Positions 53,074 through 62,900 of a stretch of 64,000 nucleotides of DNA are shown in pieces (within the stretch, counting starts at the first letter, position 1; each line of letters begins with the position of its first letter). A program made the translations under genes and the position numbers. The stretch is from Actinomyces sp. oral taxon 414 (lineage in GTDB: Bacteria; Actinomycetota; Actinomycetes; Actinomycetales; Actinomycetaceae). The stretch is from contig NZ_CP012590.1 in the NCBI RefSeq assembly GCF_001278845.1, positions 2,108,001 to 2,172,000 of the forward strand, in the 5' to 3' direction. Below the pieces are notes generated by a model, which saw nothing but the letters and a program-made list of their open reading frames with translations, had not been told where the DNA came from and searched no databases.

Positions 53074-53469
53074 TCAGCCCGTCAGGCCCGCGGCCCGGGC
53101 GTAGGCGGCCGGGTCCACGGGGCGCGTGCGGCGCGCCAGCCCCTCGACGACGAGCAGGTAGGAGACGACGACCAGCTCGCGCACGAGGTCGGCGTCGAGG
53201 CTCTCCCCCGGCGTCAACGTGATCCAGTGCCGCTTGTTCATGTGGTAGCCGGGGGCGATGTCGGCGTACTGGCGGCGCAGCGCCGCGCCGTCCTCCGGAT
53301 CGGCCTTGAGCGTGAGCATCTGCGGGCCGGTCGTCTCGGTCAGCAGCGCGAAGATCCTGCCGCGGACCTTGTAGACGTCCCAGTCGGGGCCGAAGGGCCG
53401 GTCGAGCCGGGAACCGGGCAGGGACCGGGCGATCTCGTGGGCTCTGGCGCGCAGCTCATCGGCGTTCAC
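53074..53469 (-). CDS. MmcQ/YjbR family DNA-binding-like protein
   Basis: 131 residues with the family's single-domain pattern: ARAHEIARSLPGSRLDRPFG, WDVYKVRGRIFALL, LTLKADPEDGAALRRQY and GYHMNKRHWITLTPG, ending in a helix (LVRELVVVSYLLVVEGL). The fold is CyaY/MmcQ-like; the cellular role is unknown. It lies directly upstream of fumC on the same strand. Confidence 0.88.
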   Translation of the reverse strand: MNADELRARAHEIARSLPGSRLDRPFGPDWDVYKVRGRIFALLTETTGPQMLTLKADPEDGAALRRQYADIAPGYHMNKRHWITLTPGESLDADLVRELVVVSYLLVVEGLARRTRPVDPAAYARAAGLTG

Positions 53470-53672
53470 CGCCCCATCATGCCCCGACGACGGAGCCGCC
53501 GGGACCGGGCGCGGCGCTCGTGCCCGACGGCGCCGGGACCGGACGCGGCTCCGTCATTGCCCGGACCGGGCTCCGCCGCCGGGGCGCTCCGAGCGGCCCC
53601 GCTCCCAGGAAGCGTTCAGAATGTCTTGGCAGCCTTCCCCCGTCATCATCGACGCAACGGAAGGAGCCGCTC

Positions 53673-53897
53673 ATGGCGGACAAGGACGCCATCTACGACC
53701 GGGTCGCCGGCAAGGTCAAGGAGACCGCCGGGAAGGTCACCGGGGACAAGGAGACCGAGACCGAGGGCAGGCTCCAGAACATCGAGGGCAAGGTCGCCGA
53801 GAAGTTCGGCGAGGTCAAGGACGAGGTCGCCGAGAAGGCCGACGACGTCAAGGGCGCCGTCAAGGGCGTGGCCGCCCGCTTCAAGAAGGACGAGTGA
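53673..53897 (+). CDS. CsbD family stress-response protein
   Basis: 74 residues, highly charged and low in hydrophobics. It starts MADKDAIYDRVAGKVKETAG, followed by KVTGDKETETEGRLQNIEGK, the CsbD consensus (GKxKExxGKxTGDxxxxxEGxxQ). CsbD proteins are induced by general stress in many bacteria; their mechanism is unknown. GGAAGGAG precedes the ATG. It is monocistronic, with a strong terminator behind it. Confidence 0.92.
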   Translation: MADKDAIYDRVAGKVKETAGKVTGDKETETEGRLQNIEGKVAEKFGEVKDEVAEKADDVKGAVKGVAARFKKDE

Positions 53898-53918
53898 GGC
53901 CCCGACGCCCCTTGCGCT

Positions 53919-53954
53919 GAGGCGCCCGGAACCCCGCGGGGTGCCGGGCGCCTC
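53919..53954. terminator. Bidirectional terminator between csbD-type gene and purine phosphorylase gene
   Basis: An 11-bp outer stem (GAGGCGCCCGG 53919-53929 with 53944-53954) encloses a second small stem (ACCCC/GGGGT). It sits 21 bp after the CsbD stop and 24 bp before the end of the convergent gene. Confidence 0.75.
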
Positions 53955-53978
53955 GCAACGTCCGCACCGGGGTGGCGG

Positions 53979-54914
53979 TCAGGCGCCGTCGGACCCTTCG
54001 CGCATCTCCAGCGCAGTCTCCAGCACGGCCCCGACCCCGGCGGCGAGCACGGGGTGCGCGGCCGCGGCCAGGCGCACGACCTCGTCGGGGTCGGTGGGCT
54101 CGGCGGACAGGGACAGGTCGGACACGACGCTCATCCCGGCCACGCGCACGCCGAGCTGATGCAGGGCGACGGCCTCCAGGACGGTGGACATGCCCACGCA
54201 GTCGGCGCCCAGGGAGGCCAGCATGCGGGTCTCCGCCATGGTCTGGTACTCCGGGCCGCGGACCATGGCGTAGGTGCCGGCGCGCCGGGTGAGCGCGCTC
54301 AGCACCCCCGCGAGCTCCGGGTCCCACACGCCGCGCACGTCGACGAACACGGTGCCGGCGAAGGGCGAGGCGCCGGAGAGGTTGAGGTGGTCGGTGATGG
54401 TCATGACCTCCCCGATCCGCCAGTCGCGCAGGCAGCCGTTGGCATTGATCAGGACGGCGGCGCGCACCCCGGCGGCCGCGGCGGCCCGGACCAGGGCGAC
54501 GACGGGCGTCGTCCCGCGCCCCTCGTACAGGTGGGTGCGGCCGTGGGCGACGAGCACCCGCGCCGGGCCGCCAGCGCCCGCCGCGCGCTCGAAGGAGTCG
54601 AGGCGGTCGGCGTGCCCGGGCGCCGCGGGCGCGGGCACGCCGGGCAGGTCGGACAGCGGCAGCGCGGCCGCCGGCTCGCCCCAGGCGGCCAGGGCCCCCT
54701 CGGCCCCCGATCCGAGGACGACGAGCAGGTCGTGGCGGACCGCGCCGGTGCGGCGGGCGATCTGGTGGGCGGCCTCCAGGGCTGGGCCGGGCCCGTCCCG
54801 GCCGCCGGATGCGGTCAGCGCCTCCAGCAGGGCGGGGCCGACCGCGCCGGGCCGCGCGGGGGCGGCGGGCGGGTTCGCGGGCCGGTCCGCGCCGGGCGCT
54901 CCGACGGCGCTCAT
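53979..54914 (-). CDS. Purine nucleoside phosphorylase
   Basis: 311 residues. It splits purine nucleosides with phosphate. Family blocks seen: LVVLGSGAEGAL (phosphate loop), PAPAAPGHADRL, VLVAHGRTHLYEG, AAVLINANGCL, MTITDHLNLSG, VRGPEYQTMAETRMLASLGA and DCVGMSTVLEAVALHQLGVR, then VSDLSLSAEP. This is the trimeric (PunA/DeoD-like type II) class. About 30 Pro/Ala-rich residues precede the fold. Its ATG overlaps the permease stop (ATGA), joining nucleobase uptake with nucleoside salvage. Confidence 0.92.
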   Translation of the reverse strand: MSAVGAPGADRPANPPAAPARPGAVGPALLEALTASGGRDGPGPALEAAHQIARRTGAVRHDLLVVLGSGAEGALAAWGEPAAALPLSDLPGVPAPAAPGHADRLDSFERAAGAGGPARVLVAHGRTHLYEGRGTTPVVALVRAAAAAGVRAAVLINANGCLRDWRIGEVMTITDHLNLSGASPFAGTVFVDVRGVWDPELAGVLSALTRRAGTYAMVRGPEYQTMAETRMLASLGADCVGMSTVLEAVALHQLGVRVAGMSVVSDLSLSAEPTDPDEVVRLAAAAHPVLAAGVGAVLETALEMREGSDGA

Positions 54915-56431
54915 GCGCGCGCCCCGTCACCGTCAGCCGCACCGCCGTCGGCCTCCTGGGCCCGCACGCGGCCGCGCCCGAGCGCCAGGTGTCCGACCAG
55001 GCCGATGAGCAGAGCGGCGAGAACGCCCAGGTTCGCGCCCGCCCAGGCGCCGTCGCGCCCGCCCAGGGGACCGAGCAGGTAGCCCTGCCAGCCCAGCCAG
55101 GAGGCGGCGGTGTTGACCACGAACCCCCAGCCGACCGCCGTGCCGGCCGCCACGAGGGCGATCGCCTCCCAGTTGACCGAGCCGTAGACGCCGTCGGGGG
55201 TGAACAGGGCGGCCTCGTCGTAGTCGCGGCGGCGCAGGAGGACCTCGGCGATCATGACGCCGGCCCAGGCGGCGATGACCACGCCGAGGGTGGTCAGGAA
55301 CCCCTGGAAGGGGCCGAGGAAGTCCTTGGCGCCCAGGACGACGGCGATGGTGCCGACCGTCATGATCGTGGCGTCGACGGCGGTGGCGACGTACCTCCTG
55401 ACGGGCAGGCCCGCGGCCAGCAGGGACAGGCCCGAGGAGTACAGGTCCAGAATGATGCCGCCCGCGAGCCCCAGGATCGCCACGAGCGCGAAGGGGATGA
55501 GGAACCAGGTGGGCAGGATGGCGGCGAGCGCGCCGATGGGGTCGGAGTCGATGGCGGTGCCGAGAGCGGCGTCGGACCCCACGAGCATGGTGCCGGCTAT
55601 GACGAGGACGACGCAGGGCAGGGAAGAGCCGAAGGCCGTCCAGCCGATGACGCCGGGGGTCGAGGCGGTGCGCGGCAGGTAGCGGGAGTAGTCGGCGGCG
55701 GCGTTGACCCAGCCCAGGCCGAAGCCGGTGGCGACCATGACGAGGGCGCCGATGAAGGCGGCCGCGCCCCCGGCGGGGAGGGCGGCCAGCGCCCGGAGGT
55801 CGATCCTGGGGGCGACGAGCAGCAGGTAGACGACGGTGAGGACGCCGGTGGCCAGGGTGATCCAGGTCTGGACCCTCATAATGGTGTCGAAGCCGAGGAT
55901 GCCGGCGAAGGCGGCCAGGCCCACGGTGAGCAGGAAGCCGACGATCTGGGCGCCCGCCCGGTTGTGCCATCCCAGGGTCTGCAGGACGGTGGCCGAGGCG
56001 AGGGTGGCGGTCACGCACAGGACGGTCTCCCAGCCGACGGTGAGCATCCAGGAGATGGCCGCGGACAGGCGGTTGCCGTTGTAGCCGAAGGCGGCGCGCG
56101 ACAGGGCCAGGGTGGGGGCGCTGCCGCGCTTGCCCAGGACGGCGACCACGCCGCACGCCAGGAAGGAGACGACGACGCCGATGGCGCCGGCGATCGCCGC
56201 TTGGGCGAAGGACAGGCCGAATCCGAGCACCCACGCGCCCCAGGACAGGCCGAGGACGGAGATGTTGGCGGCGAACCAGGGCATGAACAGGTCGCGGGGC
56301 CGACCCTTGCGCTCGGACTCGGCGATGACGTCCAAGCCCGCATTCTCGATGCGGGAGGCGGGGTCGGGGGCCGGGATGGATCCGGACGCGGGGGCCGGAC
56401 GGGGATCGGGAGCGGCGGGGTCGGGGGACAC
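54911..56431 (-). CDS. NCS1-family nucleobase (cytosine/purine) permease
   Basis: 506 residues, twelve membrane segments. Seen are a cytoplasmic N-terminus ending in RDLFMPWFAANISVLGLSWG, GVVVSFLACGVVAVLGKRGS, TLALSRAAFGYNGNRLSAAI, WVNAAADYSRYLPRTASTPG and FTPDGVYGSVNWEAIALVAA, as in CodB-type carriers. It imports cytosine, purines or related compounds. GTG 56431 follows AAAGGAGGG with ideal spacing. It is the first gene of a two-gene unit with the phosphorylase. A 12-bp palindrome lies in the leader. Confidence 0.9.
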   Translation of the reverse strand: MSPDPAAPDPRPAPASGSIPAPDPASRIENAGLDVIAESERKGRPRDLFMPWFAANISVLGLSWGAWVLGFGLSFAQAAIAGAIGVVVSFLACGVVAVLGKRGSAPTLALSRAAFGYNGNRLSAAISWMLTVGWETVLCVTATLASATVLQTLGWHNRAGAQIVGFLLTVGLAAFAGILGFDTIMRVQTWITLATGVLTVVYLLLVAPRIDLRALAALPAGGAAAFIGALVMVATGFGLGWVNAAADYSRYLPRTASTPGVIGWTAFGSSLPCVVLVIAGTMLVGSDAALGTAIDSDPIGALAAILPTWFLIPFALVAILGLAGGIILDLYSSGLSLLAAGLPVRRYVATAVDATIMTVGTIAVVLGAKDFLGPFQGFLTTLGVVIAAWAGVMIAEVLLRRRDYDEAALFTPDGVYGSVNWEAIALVAAGTAVGWGFVVNTAASWLGWQGYLLGPLGGRDGAWAGANLGVLAALLIGLVGHLALGRGRVRAQEADGGAADGDGARA

Positions 56432-56487
56432 GGGCGTTCCCTCCTTTCTCGGGTGAGGCGGCGGCCGGTGCGCGGCGCGTCCGTCAG

Positions 56488-56499
56488 GTGTCATGACAC
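56488..56499. promoter_or_regulatory. Palindrome GTGTCATGACAC in the permease promoter region
   Basis: A perfect 12-bp palindrome 57 bp upstream of the permease start and about 20 bp from a TACAGT element on the minus strand that could be a -10 box. Size and symmetry suit a dimeric repressor; the regulator is unknown. Confidence 0.45.
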
Positions 56500-56630
56500 A
56501 TGACGCTGCGTCGGCACTGTAGCACCGCACGGGCCGGTCCTGTCCAGCGGCGCTCGCCGGGCCCGCTCAGCAGTGCTCGCCGGGCCCCGCGCCGGCCGCC
56601 CCGGCCCCGAACCGGGCCGGCGACAGCGCC

Positions 56631-57302
56631 TCAGTGGCCGGTCCCGTCGCGCCCGGAGTGGAGGGCCTTGTACAGGGTCAGTGCGAGCACCGTGCGGTCG
56701 GCGGCCCGGAGCTTGCGCAGCAGGGCGGAGACGTGGTTCTTGACCGTCCCCTCGGCCAGCACCATGCGCGCGGCGATCGCCTGGTTGCTCAGGCCCTCGG
56801 CCACCAGGGCGGCCACCTCGCGCTCGGTGGGGGTGAGCAGCGCCAGCGCGGGCGGGCCGTCCCCCTCGTCCCGCTCGTCCCGCGAGGGGGCCAGGGCGAG
56901 GCGGGCCACGCGCGGGTCAATGACCAGGCCGCCCGCCGCCACGGCGCGCACCGCCTCTGCCAGGGCCTCGATGGAGGTGTCCTTGAGCAGGAACCCGGCC
57001 GCCCCGGCGGCCACCGCCCCCCGGACGACGTCGGGCTCGTCGAAGGTGGTCAGCACCAGGACCGGCAGGCCCGGGTGCTCCCGGGCGCACCGGCGCACGA
57101 GCTCGATCCCGTCCATGACCGGCATCTTCGCGTCCGCCAGGACGACGTCGACATCCTCGGCGCGCAGCACCGCCAGGGCCTCGGCGCCGTGGGCGGCCTG
57201 GGCCACCACGTCGACGCCCTCGACGGTGCCGAAGAGCATGACCAGGCCCCGGCGCAGGAGCTGCTGGTCGTCGACCACGAGGACCCGGAGCGCGCCGCTC
57301 AC
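56631..57302 (-). CDS. NarL/LuxR-family response regulator
   Basis: 223 residues. The receiver has VLVVDDQQLLRRGL, the phosphorylation Asp in DVVLADAKMPVMDGIEL and the Lys in FLLKDTSIEAL. The LuxR-type helix-turn-helix reads LLTPTEREVAALVAEGLSNQ, AIAARMVLAEGTVKNHVSAL. It is the partner of the kinase gene in front, with an ATGA overlap. The target is unknown; the divergent CPBP gene is one candidate. Confidence 0.93.
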   Translation of the reverse strand: MSGALRVLVVDDQQLLRRGLVMLFGTVEGVDVVAQAAHGAEALAVLRAEDVDVVLADAKMPVMDGIELVRRCAREHPGLPVLVLTTFDEPDVVRGAVAAGAAGFLLKDTSIEALAEAVRAVAAGGLVIDPRVARLALAPSRDERDEGDGPPALALLTPTEREVAALVAEGLSNQAIAARMVLAEGTVKNHVSALLRKLRAADRTVLALTLYKALHSGRDGTGH

Positions 57303-58567
57303 GACGCCCCCCGACCGGAGGCGGCGACGACCTCCTGCGGCGGGAGCGTCAGCGCCAGCCGGAAGGAGTCGTCGTCCCGGCCCGCCGTGACCGCGCCGCC
57401 CAGCTCGGCGGCGCGCTCGGACAACCCGCCCAGCCCGAAGCCGGCGGAGGCGCCGCCCTCACCGCCCACCGGCGCCCGCGGCACCCGCGGGCGCAGCTCG
57501 ACGGGAATGTCATTGGTCACCGTGACGAGGGCGCCCCGGTCGACGGCGCTCACGCGGATGTCCACCGAGCGCGCCCGGCAGTGCCTGAGGGCGTTGGTCA
57601 GGCCCTCCTGGACCGTGCGGTACATGAGAAGCTCGGCCGCCTCGGTGAGCGATCGCGGGCTCAGCTCGTCGATCACGCGCACCCTCACCCCCGTTCCCCG
57701 GAACGACGCCGCCACGTCCTCCAGGCCCGCGACGCCGCGGTCGTCCTCGGCGCGCACGGGGCTCAGGGCCCGCACCCACGTGCGCATCTCGCGCACCGCC
57801 TCCCGGCTCGTGCGCTCGGCCACCGCCACCTCCTCCCAGGCGGCGGCGGGATCCGAATCGCGCACGCGGCCCGCGAACTCCAGGCTCATCCCGATCCGGG
57901 TCAGCCGGTGCCCGAGCCCGTCGTGCAGCTCGTGCGCGGCCCGCGCGCGCTCCCGGGCGAGCATGAGCTCCTTCTCCAGCACCGCCCTGCGCCGGACCTC
58001 CTCCAGGGCCGCGTCGCGCTCGGCGATCGCGCGGCGCTGGGCGGCCAGGGCGGCGTCGTACCTGGACAGTGCCAGGCCGAGGGCGGTTCCCAACGTCATG
58101 AGAACCGTCGCGGGGATGTCGAAGAGCAGGATCTCCGCCGGTCCTCGTCCCAAGACCAGGAGCAGGGCGGCTGACGCGGCGGGCATCACCGCATCGCCGA
58201 CCAGACTCGCCCGCACCCCGACGTCGATGACGAGCAGCGCGGCCGCCATGATGAGGGCCGGCACGATGAAGCCGAGAGTCCCCAACAGCGCAGGACCGGT
58301 CAGGAGCACGAGCACGGCCACCGAGCAGGCGGCGCGGGCGCGCCCGGCCGCCGCTCTGCGCCGCGCCATCCACATGACCCCCACGACTCCCGCCGTAGTC
58401 AGGACACAGCCCGCCCACGCTCCCCCGCGCGGTTCTTTGAACAGGAACTGCAGCCCGACGAACGCCAAGCACACGAGTGAGAGGACCTGCAGGACGGGCA
58501 GGAGCGCGGCGCCCGTGGGCGGGTCGTCCTCCGTCCGCCCGCCGGTGCTCCGCTGCTGGGTGCTCAC
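57299..58567 (-). CDS. NarL-system sensor histidine kinase (HisKA_3)
   Basis: 422 residues. About six membrane helices in the first 170 residues (LLPVLQVLSLVCLAFVGLQF, GCVLTTAGVVGVMWMA, SVAVLVLLTGPALLGTLGFI, PALIMAAALLVID and two more) are followed by a coiled linker. The HisKA_3 helix has the phospho-acceptor His in RARAAHELHDGLGHRLTRIG. The ATPase domain shows VQEGLTNALRHC and GFGLGGLSERAAELGG. GTG 58567 is chosen because the upstream open sequence has no ribosome site. The sensing part is intramembrane, with no large extracellular loop. Confidence 0.9.
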   Translation of the reverse strand: MSTQQRSTGGRTEDDPPTGAALLPVLQVLSLVCLAFVGLQFLFKEPRGGAWAGCVLTTAGVVGVMWMARRRAAAGRARAACSVAVLVLLTGPALLGTLGFIVPALIMAAALLVIDVGVRASLVGDAVMPAASAALLLVLGRGPAEILLFDIPATVLMTLGTALGLALSRYDAALAAQRRAIAERDAALEEVRRRAVLEKELMLARERARAAHELHDGLGHRLTRIGMSLEFAGRVRDSDPAAAWEEVAVAERTSREAVREMRTWVRALSPVRAEDDRGVAGLEDVAASFRGTGVRVRVIDELSPRSLTEAAELLMYRTVQEGLTNALRHCRARSVDIRVSAVDRGALVTVTNDIPVELRPRVPRAPVGGEGGASAGFGLGGLSERAAELGGAVTAGRDDDSFRLALTLPPQEVVAASGRGAS

Positions 58568-58685
58568 CCGGTCACCGTAGCCCGGCGCACCGCGCGATGT
58601 CCCATGACCGCGGTCATGAACCCGCACCGGGAATCCGGCCCCCGGTCACGCGCGGGCGCCGCGGGTGCGCTCGTAGCGTCGGGGC

Positions 58686-59603
58686 ATGGCAACTCAACCG
58701 CGCACCGCAGCGTCCTCGCAGTCCCAGCCCCCGCAGCCCCGCCGCCGCCCGCCCGGGTGGGCGCGCGTGGTGCTGGCCCTCGTCGCCTTCGCAGCCGCCG
58801 GATCCTCCCCGCTCCTGGCCGACATCATCCCCCCGCTGCGCGACGCGCTGGCCTCGGACGACCTGGTCCCCGTCCTCAGTGCCCGGACGGTCCTGTCGCT
58901 GATCCCACTGGTCTTCTACCTCCTGTTCACCGCTGTGCTCACCCGCTGCGCGGACCACCGGCCGCTGCGCGCCGCGGGCCTGACGCTCAACCGCCGGGCG
59001 GCGAGCGCCTTCCTGGCGGGGACCGGACTCGCGGTGCTCATCACCGTCTGCCTCGCCGTCGTCTTCTACGCCCTGGGGATCGGAGGGGCCCCCGGCCTGA
59101 AGCGCCCGGATCTGACTGCCGGCGGCGCCCCCGTGTGGCTCGTGCTCGTCTTCATCCTCTCGAGGTGCTACGTGCTCCAGGGCACCGGGGAGGAGGCCCT
59201 CATGCGCGGATACCTTCTTCAGAGCCTGTCCGATCGGCCCGGGCGCGCCGTGTGGATCTCGACGCTGGCCTTCACCTCCCTGCACCTGATCTCCCAGGGC
59301 GGGCAGCAGAACGTCGCGGACCACGTGTTCTACCTCGCTACTCCCTTCGGCTTCGCCCTGGCCGCGGCCTACCTCTCACTGGTCATGCGCAGCGTGTGGG
59401 CCGGGGTCGGCATCCACGGGGGCCTCCACCTCGGCAACGCCATCGTTCAGATGGTGGGTCTGGAAGCCTCGGGGCCGATCGTGTGGATCGTCACCGGGGT
59501 TGTCTTCAGCGGCGTCGGCCTGGTGATCGCCTCCCGCATCAGCAAGCAGCGGTGGGCCGAAATCGCCGCGCACGGCCCCTACTCCCCGCCGATCGACCGC
59601 TGA
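58686..59603 (+). CDS. CPBP family intramembrane protease-like protein
   Basis: 305 residues, about eight membrane segments. The CPBP (Abi/Rce1-like) motifs are GTGEEALMRGYLLQSL (Glu169-Glu170), LAFTSLHLISQG (His) and GIHGGLHLGNAI (His/Asn). Homologues process prenylated or bacteriocin-type peptides or give self-immunity to bacteriocins. It is divergent from the kinase gene with a 118-bp shared upstream region, so it may be controlled by that two-component system. Confidence 0.9.
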   Translation: MATQPRTAASSQSQPPQPRRRPPGWARVVLALVAFAAAGSSPLLADIIPPLRDALASDDLVPVLSARTVLSLIPLVFYLLFTAVLTRCADHRPLRAAGLTLNRRAASAFLAGTGLAVLITVCLAVVFYALGIGGAPGLKRPDLTAGGAPVWLVLVFILSRCYVLQGTGEEALMRGYLLQSLSDRPGRAVWISTLAFTSLHLISQGGQQNVADHVFYLATPFGFALAAAYLSLVMRSVWAGVGIHGGLHLGNAIVQMVGLEASGPIVWIVTGVVFSGVGLVIASRISKQRWAEIAAHGPYSPPIDR

Positions 59604-59660
59604 GCTCAGGTTCGCGCCGATAACCCGCCGCCGAAGACATGCCCGCACGTGCATAGCGCA

Positions 59661-59694
59661 AAGTCCCCCGGCACCTGATGGTGCCGGGGGACTT
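59661..59694. terminator. Strong hairpin terminator after the CPBP gene
   Basis: A perfect 15-bp stem (59661-59675 with 59680-59694) with the loop TGAT, 58 bp after the CPBP stop and 19 bp from the end of the opposing tRNA gene. Confidence 0.8.
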
Positions 59695-59713
59695 GCCGCC
59701 TGTGCGGCGATGG

Positions 59714-59787
59714 TGGCGGGGGAGGGATTCGAACCCTCGACCTCCGGGTTATGAGCCCGGCGAGCTACCGAACTGCTCCACCCCGCG
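59714..59787 (-). tRNA. Initiator tRNA-Met (anticodon CAT)
   Basis: On the minus strand the acceptor 5' strand is CGCGGGG and its 3' strand CCCCGCC, leaving the unpaired C1-C72 that marks an initiator tRNA. The anticodon stem has three G-C pairs (CGGGC/ACCCG region) around the loop CTCATAA, and the T-loop is TTCGAAT. CCA is not encoded. Confidence 0.95.
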
Positions 59788-59861
59788 GCGGTGCCACCAA
59801 CGATAGCCCCGACCGCCCGCGAACTCCAAGCCGCTGAGCCGTGCCCTTGCTCACCAAGGCG

Positions 59862-59908
59862 GCCGGGTGGGGGCTGACGACGCGCTCCGCCGTCGGCCCC
59901 CACCCGGC
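59862..59908. terminator. Hairpin terminator after the UPF0182 gene
   Basis: GCCGGGTGGGGGC (59862-59874) pairs perfectly with 59896-59908, with extra pairing inside the loop. It follows the minus-strand UPF0182 gene by 50 bp. Two tandem CACCCGGCACCGGCCCC-type units overlap its edge. Confidence 0.65.
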
Positions 59909-59958
59909 ACCGGCCCCACCCGGCACCGGCCCCCGGCGCGGGCGCGGTCGCGCCGGGG

Positions 59959-62900
59959 TCAGCCCTTGAGTCGCCTCTGGGCGTCGATGGCGCGGTCGAT
60001 CGCGCGGGAGAGCCGGCTCTGCGCCTCGCCGAGCTTGGCCAGGTCGCCGTCCCTCATGGCCTGATCGACGTCCGTCTTGGCGGCCTCGGCGTCGGCCAGG
60101 GCCGCATCCAGATCCGCCTGGGGGTCGCCGGTCGAGGCCTGCGCCGTCGGCGAGGTGCCGGCCGCGGCCGTCGGCGTCTGGGTCGCCTGCGCCGTCGGCT
60201 CCGCGGTGGCCGCGGCGGACGGCGCCTGGGTGGGTGCCGCCGAAGCGCCGGCGCCGCCCCCCTCCCCGCCGGACGGAGCGGTCGTGGTCGAGGTGTCATT
60301 GGCCGCCGCGGCGTCGCCGTCGACCGTCTCCTCCCCCGTGGTCGCGCCCGAGTCCCCGCCGAAGACCTGGTTGAGGGCTTCGGAGAGGGTGTCGGCGAAG
60401 CCCACCTTGTCGCCGAAGGCGACCAGGACCTTGCGCAGCAGCGGGTACTGGGTCCCCGAGGAGGACTGGACGTAGACCGGTTGGACGTAGAGCAGCCCGC
60501 CGCCCACCGGCAGCGTCAGCAGGTTCCCCTTGATCACCTGCGAGCCCTGCAGGCCCCCCAGCACGTTGAGGACCTGCGAGACTTCGGTGCTGGAGTTGAA
60601 GTAGTTCTGCACCTGCCCCGGCCCCGGCACATTGGACGAGCGCGGCAACTCCAGGAGCCTGATCTGGCCGTAACCGGGATTGCGCACCCCCGCCTGGCCC
60701 GAACTCGTCTCGGAGTCGACGGCGAGGAAACCGGTGAGCACATTGCGCCCGGTGCTGCCGCCGGGGATGTAGACGCTGGACAGGGAGAAGCTCGCCGACT
60801 CCTGACCCGGCATCTGCAACGTGAGGTAGTAGGGCGCCTGCGGCGACTCGCCCACCTGCGAGGGGTCGGAGTCGCGGGTCGGGTCGTCGGGCACCTTCCA
60901 GAAGTCGCCGCCGGAGTAGAAGTCCGCGGCCGAGGTCACGTGGTAGCTGGCCAGAATGGTGCGCTGAACCTTGAACAGGTCCTCCGGGTAGCGCATGTGC
61001 GCCATGAGGTCGGCGCTCATCTGGCTCATCGGCGTCACCGAACCGGGGAAGACGGCCTTCCAGGCGGCCAGGATCGGGTCGTTGTCATCCCACTCGTACA
61101 GCGTCACCGAGCCGTCGTAGGCGTCGACGACGGCCTTGACGGAATTGCGCACGTAGTTGGACTCCTCCGGCGCCCCGAGCAGGTTCGCCTGGCCGGTCGC
61201 CGCCTCCGACATCGTCTCCTCCAGCGACTCGTGCTGGGAGTAGGGGTAGTTATTGGTCGTGGTGTAACCGTCGAGGATCCACACGACCCGCTTGGGCGTG
61301 GAGGGGTCGCCGTCGTGATCGACGACCGCCGGGTAGGGGCTGCCGTCCAGAGTCAGCCAGGGGGCAACCTTGGAGACCCGCTCGGCGGGGTTGCGGTCGT
61401 AGAGGATCTGGGAGCCGGCGCGCACCTCCTGGGAGAAGAGGATGTTCATCTCCTGGAAGCGCACGGCGTACAGCAGCCGGTTGAGGGGGTTGGACACGTC
61501 CGGGCCCCCGTTGCCGGCGAAGGTGGTGTTGACCTGCCCGGAGGGCGCGGCGTCGTCGGGGTAGTCCAGCTCGTGCGGGCTGCCGCCGTCGTCGCCGCCC
61601 ACAATGGAGTACGACGGCGAGAACTGGCCGAAGTAGATGCGCGGCTCGTACTCGCCCAGGTCGCCGCTGGAGGGGATCCCCCCCTCCCAGAACGCGGGCG
61701 AACCGTCGGTACGGGCCGTGTTGCCGTAGGCGGTGACCACGCCGTAGCCGTGGGTGTAGACCGTGTGCTCGTTGATCCACGTGCTCTGCCCCTGCCCCAG
61801 GCCGTTGAGGTTGAGCTCGCGCACGGCGATGACCGTGTCCCGACTGACCCCGTCGACCCGGTAGCGGTCGACGTTGAGCAGGCTGGCGAAACCGTAGTAC
61901 TGCTTGTTCTGCTGGAACTGGGTGAAGCTCGGCGAGACCTGGTTGGGGTCCAGCAGGCGGATCGAGGTGGTCGACTCGGCGTCCTCCTTGAGCTGACCCG
62001 CCGTCGCCTCCGTCACGGCCGCGTAATTGGAGGTCTCGACCCCGTCCAGGCCGTAGGCCGCCAGGGTCGCCTTGATATTACGGTCGATGTACTGCGACTC
62101 CTCCCGCTGGGCGTTGGGGTCGACGACGAACTTCTGAATGACCGCCGGGTAGACCAGGCCGATGAGCAGCGCCGAGACCACCATGACCACCACGCCCGTC
62201 ACGGGCAGCTTCCACGACCTGGCGCGCACCGAGGCGAGGAAGAGGGCGGCGATGGCCACGGCGATGGCGGCCAGGATCGCATTGGCCGGGATGACGGCGT
62301 TGACGTCGGTGTAGCCGGCGCCGTCGAACTTGGAGTTCGAGGAGTACAGGGCCGAGTAGCGGCTCAACCAGTAGCCGGCGCCCCGCAGCAGGCAGAACAG
62401 GGCGAGGAACACCGCCAGGTGCACGCGCGCGGCCCTGGTGAAGTGGGGCGAGCGCGCCACGGAGATGCCCCCGTAGAGGTAGTGGACAATGACGCCGGCC
62501 ACACCGGCGAAGATGACGACGCGGCCCAGGTAGGACACGATCACGCTCAGGACCGGCAGGATGAAGACGTAGAAGGACACGTCAAGGCCGAACTGGGGGT
62601 CGCTCACGCCGAAGGGCTGGGAATGCAGGGCCAGGAGGATCTCGCGCCAGTGCGGGACCAGCTCCCACAGCGAGGCCAACAGCCCCAGCACCGCGGGCAC
62701 GCCCCACACCAGGGGGCGCCGCAGCGGCTCGATGGCCGTGCGGTAGGCCTCCAGGTTGCGGGTGGCCTCATCGTGCGGCAGGTTGATCTCGCGGGACCGG
62801 TAGGCGGTGGTCATGGCGGCGAAGACGGCGCCGAACATCACCAGGAAACCGACCACGAGCAGAACGCCGGAGGCGATCCACTGGGTCCAGATGACCCGGG

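Noticed and set aside
59881..59940. Tandem CACCCGGCACCGGCCCC units as a repeat element.
   Set aside because: Only two units, overlapping the arm of the UPF0182 terminator hairpin; best explained as part of it.
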